From an uncultured Bacilli bacterium (GTDB taxonomy: Bacteria; Bacillota_I; Bacilli_A; RF39; UBA660): a stretch of 27,962 bases of DNA. Below, piece by piece: positions 22,592 to 27,962 of the stretch. The stretch covers positions 1 through 27,962 of the forward strand of contig CAJUNF010000017.1 of assembly GCA_910587775.1 (NCBI GenBank), in the 5' to 3' direction. Each line of letters begins with the position of its first letter. Position 1 is the stretch's first letter. Under the pieces are notes generated by a model. It saw only the letters and a list, made by a program, of their open reading frames with translations. It was not told the DNA's origin and did not search any database. The position numbers and the translations under genes were made by a program.

Positions 22592-22990
22592 ATGCAAAAA
22601 AATGGCTTTACATTAGTAGAATTATTGGCAGTAATTGGAATCATTGGTATTTTAGTAACAATTGCATCAGCATCAGTAGTAAGTTTATTAAATAAACAAA
22701 AAGAAACAATTGCAGCTGATACAGAAAAAAAATTAAAGGATGCAGCGATTGCTTATGTACAAGACAAAAGAATAAGATTATCTAGTTGTCCAACATCGTT
22801 TAATCCAGAAGAGCCAGGTAATAATAATGGCTGCTTTACTAAAATAACAGTATCTAAAATAATTGAATCAGGTTTGTTTGAAGATAATGCTGAAAATTGT
22901 GATCGAAATGCTGAAATAATTGTTTATAAAATGAAACAAGATAATTATAGTGAAAATTTAGCTTATGCCAAAGAAGGCATTTGTAAGTAG
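22592..22990 (+). CDS. type IV prepilin-like protein
   Basis: 132 residues. It starts M-Q-K-N-G with prepilin peptidase cleavage expected between Gly5 and Phe6, giving a mature N-terminus 'FTLVELLAVIGIIGIL' with the conserved Glu at position +5. The hydrophobic helix (about 6-29) is followed by a helical 'KKLKDAAIAYVQD' region and a head with four Cys. AGGTGA (22581-22586) decides for the ATG at 22592 over a GTG at 22583. No pilus assembly genes (ATPase, platform protein, peptidase) are nearby, so this is an isolated pilin or pseudopilin gene, possibly ComG-like for DNA uptake or a minor surface pilin. ftsY follows after 10 nt, and cotranscription with it is likely. Confidence 0.85.
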   Translation: MQKNGFTLVELLAVIGIIGILVTIASASVVSLLNKQKETIAADTEKKLKDAAIAYVQDKRIRLSSCPTSFNPEEPGNNNGCFTKITVSKIIESGLFEDNAENCDRNAEIIVYKMKQDNYSENLAYAKEGICK

Positions 22991-23000
22991 GGGGAAAAGT

Positions 23001-24020
23001 ATGGGAATATTTGATAAATTAAAAAATATAATTAGCAAAAAAGAAAATATTATAAATAATGAAGAACAAAAAAAAGATATCATAAATGCACAAGAAGAAT
23101 TAAAAACATATGAAAAAGGATTAGAAAAAACAAGAACAGAATTTATTTCTAAATTAAGTTTATTAGGTCATAAATACACCAAAGTAACAGAAAGCTACTA
23201 CGAAGAGTTAGAAGACTTACTGATTATGGCAGATATAGGAGTTAATACTGTTTTAAAATTTATGACATCTTTACGAAAAAGAGTAAAAGAAGAAAATATT
23301 ACAGATATTCTTTACTTACAAGAAGTTATCGTTGATGAATTATTTATAATTTATGTAAGTGGTGAATCATTATCTGATAAAATTAACTTTCAAGAAAATG
23401 GACCTACTATCATTTTAATGGTAGGAGTAAATGGTGTTGGTAAAACTACAACAATTGCAAAACTTGCTCACAAATATATTAAAATGGGAAAAAAAGTAAT
23501 GATGATAGCTGCAGATACTTTTAGAGCTGGTGCTGTTCCCCAATTAGAACAATGGGCAAATAAAACAGGAGCTTTATTTTTTGGTGTTGAAAACACTGAT
23601 CCATCCAGCGTAATTTTTGATGGACTAAAAAAAGCTCAAGAAGAGGGTGCAGAACTAGTTTTTATTGACACAGCAGGACGTCTTCAAAATAAAGTGAACT
23701 TAATGAAAGAATTAGAAAAAATGAATAAAGTGATTGGTAGTATTATTCCAAATGCTCCACATGAAACACTTTTAGTTATTGACGCTACTACTGGCCAAAA
23801 TGGTATTATGCAAGCAAAATCATTTCAAGAAATTACAAATATTACAGGTATTGTATTAACAAAATTAGATGGAACTGCCAAAGGTGGTATTGTTTTAGCG
23901 ATTAAAGAAGAAGTAAATATTCCAGTAAAATTTATTGGTCTTGGAGAAACAATGAATGATTTAGAAACTTTTGATATCGAAAATTATATTTATGGCTTAT
24001 TTAAGGACATGATTAAATAA
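23001..24020 (+). CDS. ftsY: signal recognition particle receptor FtsY
   Basis: 339 residues. FtsY is the membrane-associated SRP receptor GTPase that docks Ffh-ribosome complexes to the Sec translocon. A short Lys/Glu-rich N-terminal region (about 1-50, shorter than the acidic A domain of E. coli) is followed by the N domain. The G domain has 'GVNGVGKTTT' (about 142-151), 'ADTFRAGAVPQLEQW', 'IDTAGRLQNKVNLMKEL', 'TKLDGTAKGG' and 'GLGETMNDLETFD'. AGGGGG lies just before the ATG at 23001; an upstream in-frame extension overlaps the prepilin gene and is not used. It overlaps ylxM by 1 nt. In Bacillus smc usually precedes ftsY; here the prepilin gene does. Confidence 0.97.
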   Translation: MGIFDKLKNIISKKENIINNEEQKKDIINAQEELKTYEKGLEKTRTEFISKLSLLGHKYTKVTESYYEELEDLLIMADIGVNTVLKFMTSLRKRVKEENITDILYLQEVIVDELFIIYVSGESLSDKINFQENGPTIILMVGVNGVGKTTTIAKLAHKYIKMGKKVMMIAADTFRAGAVPQLEQWANKTGALFFGVENTDPSSVIFDGLKKAQEEGAELVFIDTAGRLQNKVNLMKELEKMNKVIGSIIPNAPHETLLVIDATTGQNGIMQAKSFQEITNITGIVLTKLDGTAKGGIVLAIKEEVNIPVKFIGLGETMNDLETFDIENYIYGLFKDMIK

Positions 24021-24316
24021 TGGAAAAATTTATTTATTATACAAGATTATTTGATTGTTATAAAAAACTTTTAAATGAAAAAGAGTGTTCTACTTTTTCA
24101 ATGTATTATGAAGATAATTTATCTATGCAAGAAATTGCCGATAATAAAGGTGTAAGTAAAAGTGCAATAGGTTCCTCTATTAAAAATACAGAAATGAAAT
24201 TAACAACTTATGAAAAAGCTCTTCATTTAGAAGCAAGATTAGAAAAAATTAGGAAATTACTAACGAAAATAGAAGATGAAAAAATTCGCGAATCGTTAGA
24301 GCAAATTTTAAAATAA
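24020..24316 (+). CDS. ylxM: YlxM family SRP-associated regulator
   Basis: 98 residues, a small helical protein with a sigma-70 region-4-like helix-turn-helix ('LSMQEIADNKGVSKSAIGSSIKNTE', about 34-58). 'CSTFSMYYEDNLSMQEIA' is typical of the YlxM/UPF0122 family. YlxM proteins are encoded with ffh in Firmicutes and are reported to modulate SRP GTPase activity in Streptococcus. The start codon overlaps the ftsY stop as TAATG, with AAGGA 12 nt upstream. ffh begins 12 nt after its stop. Confidence 0.93.
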   Translation: MEKFIYYTRLFDCYKKLLNEKECSTFSMYYEDNLSMQEIADNKGVSKSAIGSSIKNTEMKLTTYEKALHLEARLEKIRKLLTKIEDEKIRESLEQILK

Positions 24317-24328
24317 GGATGTGATAAA

Positions 24329-25642
24329 ATGTTTGAATACATGGGAGATCGTTTAAGTAATGCAATAAAAAATATTCGTGGACTTGGACGGATAACAGAA
24401 GAAAATATAAGTGAAGCGATGCGAGAAATTAGAATGGCTTTACTAGAAGCAGATGTAAACTATCAAGTAGTAAAAGAATTCGTGGCAAATGTGAAAGAAA
24501 AAGCCCTTGGATTAGACGTAGGAAAAAGCTTAAAACCAGATGAATTATTTATTAAATTAGTAAAAGATGAATTAATTAACTTATTGGGAGAAGATACTTC
24601 TTCACTAGAAGTAAATAAACCAACTACAATAATTATGTTAGTGGGATTACAAGGAAGTGGAAAAACTACAACTTGTGGAAAAATTGCTAACATGGTAAGA
24701 AAAAAACATAAAAAAAATCCATTACTAGTTGCTTGTGATATTTATAGACCAGCAGCAATTGATCAATTAAAAGAAATTGGAGCTTCACTAAATATTCCAG
24801 TTTACACAGAAGGAAAAATTGCTCCAACGAAAATTGTTGAAAATGCTCTAAACTATGCAAAAGAAAATAATTTAGATTACATTATTATTGATACAGCAGG
24901 ACGTCTCCATATTGATACATCTTTAATGCAAGAATTAAAAGATATTACTAATTTAGTTCATCCAGATGAAACTCTTTTAGTAATAGATGCCATGATGGGA
25001 CAAGATGCCATTAATGTAATTAATGGATTTAATGAAACATTAACTCTTACTGGTACAATCTTAACCAAATTAGACGGAAATACAAAAGGTGGAGTAGCAC
25101 TTTCAGTAAGACATTTAACAAATGTTCCAATTAAATTTGTTGGAGATAGTGAAAAGTTAGATGGATTAAGTGAATTTCATCCAACTAGAATGGCTCAACG
25201 AATTCTTGATATGGGAGATATTATGTCAATTGCTGAAAAAGTAGAAGGCATAATAAACGAAGAAGATGCTACCAAACAAGTAGAACGCATGAAAAAAGGA
25301 AACTACAATTTAGAGGATTTTCTTGCCAATTTAAAGCAAATAAAAAAATTAGGACCTCTTGAAAATATTATTAAAATGTTACCTGGTGCTCGTAAAATGG
25401 GATTAAATAACATTGATATCGATCCAAAACAAATGGCACATGTAGAAGCAATTATTTTATCTATGACCCCTTATGAAAGAAAACATCCCGATTGCTTAAA
25501 AGCATCAAGAAAAGTAAGAATTAGTAAAGGGTCTGGTCGTCCAGTTGAAGAAATAAATCGTTTGTTAAAACAATTTGAAGAAATGAAGAAAATGATGAAG
25601 ATGATGAGTAGTGGAAATATGAAGCTTCCACCTCTTAAATAG
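24329..25642 (+). CDS. ffh: signal recognition particle protein Ffh (SRP54)
   Basis: 437 residues. Ffh binds signal peptides and the SRP RNA and delivers ribosomes to FtsY. The N domain opens with 'MFEYMGDRLSNAIKNIRG'. The G domain has 'GLQGSGKTTT' (about 106-115), 'CDIYRPAAIDQL', 'IDTAGRLHID' and 'TKLDGNTKGG'. The Met-rich M domain (about 300-437) has 'MTPYERKHPDCLKASRKVRISKGSG', the SRP-RNA-binding signature, and the Met-rich end 'EMKKMMKMMSSGNMKL'. It is the last gene of the ftsY-ylxM-ffh operon. No SRP RNA gene was found in this window. Confidence 0.98.
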   Translation: MFEYMGDRLSNAIKNIRGLGRITEENISEAMREIRMALLEADVNYQVVKEFVANVKEKALGLDVGKSLKPDELFIKLVKDELINLLGEDTSSLEVNKPTTIIMLVGLQGSGKTTTCGKIANMVRKKHKKNPLLVACDIYRPAAIDQLKEIGASLNIPVYTEGKIAPTKIVENALNYAKENNLDYIIIDTAGRLHIDTSLMQELKDITNLVHPDETLLVIDAMMGQDAINVINGFNETLTLTGTILTKLDGNTKGGVALSVRHLTNVPIKFVGDSEKLDGLSEFHPTRMAQRILDMGDIMSIAEKVEGIINEEDATKQVERMKKGNYNLEDFLANLKQIKKLGPLENIIKMLPGARKMGLNNIDIDPKQMAHVEAIILSMTPYERKHPDCLKASRKVRISKGSGRPVEEINRLLKQFEEMKKMMKMMSSGNMKLPPLK

Positions 25643-25644
25643 TG

Positions 25645-25672
25645 AAATAACCTAAACAAGGTTATTTTTTTT
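25645..25672 (+). terminator. ffh terminator
   Basis: AAATAACC (25645-25652) pairs with GGTTATTT (25660-25667), 7-nt loop, then a T-run. Confidence 0.85.
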
Positions 25673-25682
25673 ACATACTATA
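25656..25682 (+). promoter_or_regulatory. possible sigma-K-like promoter of the CotD-like gene
   Basis: AC (25656-25657), 16-nt gap, CATACTATA (25674-25682) matches the mother-cell sigma-K pattern AC-N16/17-CATANNNTA, and the same site is one base from the sigma-E -10 CATACANT. The -35 part is of low information and lies in the ffh terminator loop. A vegetative TATACA (25679-25684) is the alternative. Confidence 0.35.
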
Positions 25683-25702
25683 CATTAGAAAGGAGATTTT
25701 TT

Positions 25703-26056
25703 ATGTTTGAAAATGATCGTTGCTGCAATAATGCAGTAAATATGGATGCTACTGCAAACTTTGATACTACAATGATGGGAGGAAATATGAATATGGATTT
25801 CAATATGAATGTAATGAATTCTATGCCTTATGGAAGCTGTCCAATGCCTAACTGCGCTCCAACAATGTGCCCACCAGTTTATGAATGTCCACAAGAAAGA
25901 GTTTGTCACAGAACAATTAATTATGAAGTACCTCATATGATTCCTTGTCATACTAGAATGATTAATCATCATGTATATCATCACAGTTATACTCCATGCT
26001 ACTCATATTCAGAAGAAGATGAATACTCAAATGTTTATGGAAATCGTTGCTGCTAA
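25703..26056 (+). CDS. CotD-like spore coat protein
   Basis: 117 residues, rich in Cys, Met, Asn, His and Tyr, with no membrane segment. The N-terminal part is a Met/Asn repeat-like stretch ('MMGGNMNMDFNMNVMNSM'). The C-terminal part, 'CPQERVCHRTINYEVPHMIP', 'CHTRMINHHVYHHSYTPCY' and a terminal 'NRCC', matches the CotD family of inner spore-coat proteins by composition and by its H-x-x-H and paired Cys pattern. In Bacillus CotD is made in the mother cell late in sporulation. AAAGGAG precedes the ATG. It is monocistronic between two terminators. Whether this organism sporulates cannot be told from the window; CotD-like genes may persist in non-sporulating relatives. Confidence 0.75.
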   Translation: MFENDRCCNNAVNMDATANFDTTMMGGNMNMDFNMNVMNSMPYGSCPMPNCAPTMCPPVYECPQERVCHRTINYEVPHMIPCHTRMINHHVYHHSYTPCYSYSEEDEYSNVYGNRCC

Positions 26057-26058
26057 TT

Positions 26059-26082
26059 AAAAATCTCTTCGGAGATTTTTTT
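26059..26082 (+). terminator. terminator of the CotD-like gene, UUCG tetraloop
   Basis: AAAAATCTC (26059-26067) pairs with GAGATTTTT (26072-26080) around a C(UUCG)G tetraloop, then T's. Confidence 0.85.
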
Positions 26083-26096
26083 GATGAAAAAATTAT

Positions 26097-26138
26097 TATA
26101 ATGGATAATTTGTCTGTTCCTTTATTTTATGATAAAGT
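26097..26138 (+). promoter_or_regulatory. argS promoter region
   Basis: Two options: TATAAT at 26097-26102 with no clear -35, or TTGTCT (26110-26115), 17-nt spacer, TAAAGT (26133-26138), which ends 17 nt before the ATG. The second would give a short leader like those of the neighbouring genes. Confidence 0.4.
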
Positions 26139-26155
26139 AATAAAAGGTGAAAGAA

Positions 26156-27898
26156 ATGAACTTTATAAAAAAACAAGAAGAATATATTAAAAAAGTGCTA
26201 TTAGAAAATAATTATGATGTAGAAAGTGTAGGGCTTATTCCCTCATCACGTCCAGATTTGGGAGAATATCAATTTAATGGTATGATGGCTCTTGCTAAAA
26301 AAAATAAAGAAAATCCTATTGCCTCAGCAAATAAAATAGCTGATATTTTAAAAACAAATGAAGAATATGAATCAGTAAGTGTAGCAGGACCTGGATTTAT
26401 TAATATTACCTTTCAAAATAACGCTCTTTTAAATGAAGCAAACAGACTATTATCAAATGATAATTTAGTTACAAAAGAACCGTCTAAAAAAATTATAATT
26501 GACTATGGTGGACCAAATGTTGCCAAAATTTTACATGTAGGTCATTTAAGAAGTGCCAATATTGGAGAAGCTTTAAAGCGTTTAGCACGCAAATTAGGTC
26601 ATGAAGTAATTGGAGATATTCATTTAGGTGATTATGGGCTTCAAATGGGTCTTGTAATGCTTGAAATTCAAACTCGTTATCCAAATTTATCTTGTTTTCA
26701 AAATGATTTCGAAGGAAATGAAGTATTAGATTTACCAATTACTAATGATGATTTAATTGATATTTATCCAATTGCTAGTGGAAAATCTAAAAATGATCAA
26801 GAATTTTTAGAAAAAGCAAGAGAGATTACTTATCTTTTTCAGAATAATCATAAAGGATATAAAGCTTTATGGCGCTCTATTATGAACATTTCTTTAGCTG
26901 ATATGAAAGAGATTTATCAGAAATTAAATATTGAGTTTGATTTATGGAATGGGGAAAGTGATGCAGAAACTTTTATTCCAGAAATGTTAGAATATTTACG
27001 CAAGGAAAATGCAATTATACCAAGTGAAGGTGCTGAAGTTATTGAAGTAAAAGAAGAAAATGATAAATTAGAAATACCACCATTATTAATCATAAAAACA
27101 AATAAAACAGTATCTTATCAAACAACAGACTTAGCAACTCTTTGGGATCGAGCACACAATATGAATCCAGATGAAGTTTGGTATGTAGCGGATAAAAGAC
27201 AGGAACTTCATTTTACTCAAATATTCCGTGCTGCACACAAAACTAAAATTGTAAAAGAAAATACAAAATTAGAATTTATTGGTTTTGGAACAATGAATGG
27301 CTTAGATGGTCGTCCATTTAAAACAAGAGATGGTGGGGTCATGTCATTACGAAACTTAATAAATGAGGTTGAAAAAGTAACTGATACAAAAATCATTCCA
27401 TCTATTATGGGAGAAGAACGAAAAAAAGTTTCAGAAACGATTTCAGTAGGAACATTAAAATTTGCTGATTTATTATCTCATCGTGCAACAGATTACATTT
27501 TTGATTTAGAAAAATTTAGTGATGCAAATGGAAAAACTGGTCCATTTATTCTTTATTCAACCGTTCGTATGCGCTCATTACTAAAAAAAGCAGAAGAAGA
27601 AAAGATACAATATAATTTTGTAGAATTAAAAGACAAAACGGATAAAACAGTAATACTTCAAGTTTTACAATTGCAGAAAGTTTTAGAAAAATCATTACAA
27701 GAAAAATCTTTACATGAAATAACCGACTTTCTCTATAATTTAAATAATTGTTACAATAATTTTTATGGTATGAACCGTATCTTAACAGAAGAAAATGAAA
27801 ATTTAAAACAAACTTGGATTGCTTTAACAAAATTAGTTTATGAAATAAACTTGCTTATTTTAGATATTTTAGCTATTAAAGTGCCAACAAGAATGTAA
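26156..27898 (+). CDS. argS: arginyl-tRNA synthetase
   Basis: 580 residues. A class I synthetase that charges tRNA-Arg. The N-terminal additional domain (about 1-110) includes 'SSRPDLGEYQFNGMMALAK'. The catalytic core has 'YGGPNVAKILHVGHLRSANIG' with the HIGH box as HVGH, 'GDIHLGDYGLQMG', 'YQTTDLATLWDRA' and 'GFGTMNGLDGRPFKTRDGG'. The last is the ArgRS region that stands where KMSKS is lost in many bacterial enzymes. The C-terminal anticodon-binding helical bundle ends in 'AIKVPTRM'. AAAGGTGA places the start at ATG 26156 rather than the GTG at 26147. A strong terminator follows. Confidence 0.97.
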   Translation: MNFIKKQEEYIKKVLLENNYDVESVGLIPSSRPDLGEYQFNGMMALAKKNKENPIASANKIADILKTNEEYESVSVAGPGFINITFQNNALLNEANRLLSNDNLVTKEPSKKIIIDYGGPNVAKILHVGHLRSANIGEALKRLARKLGHEVIGDIHLGDYGLQMGLVMLEIQTRYPNLSCFQNDFEGNEVLDLPITNDDLIDIYPIASGKSKNDQEFLEKAREITYLFQNNHKGYKALWRSIMNISLADMKEIYQKLNIEFDLWNGESDAETFIPEMLEYLRKENAIIPSEGAEVIEVKEENDKLEIPPLLIIKTNKTVSYQTTDLATLWDRAHNMNPDEVWYVADKRQELHFTQIFRAAHKTKIVKENTKLEFIGFGTMNGLDGRPFKTRDGGVMSLRNLINEVEKVTDTKIIPSIMGEERKKVSETISVGTLKFADLLSHRATDYIFDLEKFSDANGKTGPFILYSTVRMRSLLKKAEEEKIQYNFVELKDKTDKTVILQVLQLQKVLEKSLQEKSLHEITDFLYNLNNCYNNFYGMNRILTEENENLKQTWIALTKLVYEINLLILDILAIKVPTRM

Positions 27899-27910
27899 TA
27901 ATTCTTGTCA

Positions 27911-27943
27911 GAGTGTTGACAAAGGTCAATGCTCTTTTCTTTT
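27911..27943 (+). terminator. argS terminator
   Basis: GAGTGTTGAC (27911-27920) pairs with GTCAATGCTC (27925-27934), fully paired with two G-U pairs, AAAG loop, then TTTTCTTTT. A partial TTGTATAA at the window end may begin the next gene's promoter. Confidence 0.85.
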
Positions 27944-27962
27944 AAAAAAAGTTGTTGTATAA

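Noticed and set aside
26101..26190. A 29-codon ORF from ATG 26101 overlapping the start of argS
   Set aside because: Its ATG overlaps a -10 element, it has no ribosome site and it runs out of frame into the conserved argS coding region.
1..27962. CRISPR arrays, tRNA genes, insertion sequences, prophage or toxin-antitoxin pairs
   Set aside because: No direct-repeat arrays, cloverleaf sequences, transposase motifs or terminal inverted repeats were seen by reading; no automated scan was possible.

Overview
The window is AT-rich bacterial chromosome from a low-GC Firmicute (Bacilli-like). The standard genetic code is used: TGA acts as a stop, for example in the ATGA overlap of recU and the PBP gene, and full-length genes carry TGG for Trp. 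Gene order repeats several Bacillus subtilis neighbourhoods, here brought together in about 28 kb: dnaD-nth-(class A PBP)-recU, gpsB-rnpB, rodZ(ymfM)-pgsA-...-recA-rny and ftsY-ylxM-ffh. Prepilin-like and 'WRI...GSS.SPY' surface proteins, a double-length ThyX and a CotD-like protein suggest one of the uncultured gut Bacilli/Erysipelotrichia/RF39-type lineages. That placement is an inference; no rRNA is present to test it.

Layout. 83-1186 (-): membrane-anchored surface protein with a pilin-like head. 1256-1858 (-): rpsD with a structured leader. 2158-3015 (+): C39-like membrane-anchored cysteine peptidase. 3076-5402 (+): cca-dnaD-nth, overlapping genes. 5474-8847 (-): recU-PBP1, overlapping by ATGA. 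8981-9991 (+): a 35-residue small ORF and a transglutaminase-fold protein. 10082-10760 (+): gpsB running directly into RNase P RNA. 10783-11860 (+): a rodZ-like gene and a PgsA homologue that has lost its catalytic motif. 11932-14334 (+): a dTMP-kinase-family gene, an ATP-grasp enzyme and a membrane-anchored protein of unknown function. 14500-18763 (+): recA (with an SOS-box-like operator), tandem-domain thyX and rny. 18827-19579 (+): exoA. 19581-20763: two decayed genes. 20799-22478 (-): RNase J, divergent from a prepilin gene. 23001-25642 (+): ftsY-ylxM-ffh. 25703-26056 (+): CotD-like protein. 26156-27898 (+): argS and its terminator.

How the genes fit together. The core is informational and cell-envelope housekeeping: DNA repair and replication (dnaD, nth, recU, recA, exoA), RNA maturation and decay (rnpB, cca, RNase Y, RNase J), membrane targeting (FtsY, YlxM, Ffh), cell wall growth (PBP1, GpsB, RodZ-like) and thymidylate supply (ThyX and a TMP-kinase family protein on either side of recA). 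Most genes have a clear -10 TATAAT, often with an extended TG, only a short distance before the start codon. Many mRNAs should therefore have leaders of roughly 10-20 nt, and cca looks leaderless. Most transcription units end in a clear hairpin plus T-run.

The most unusual items are the catalytically degenerate PgsA homologue in the pgsA slot, the 497-residue tandem ThyX whose two halves keep different parts of the active site, the gpsB stop codon lying inside helix P1 of rnpB, the possibly leaderless cca mRNA, and the CotD-like gene with a sigma-K-like -10 element. I did not find a convincing defence system, CRISPR array, insertion sequence, prophage or tRNA gene.
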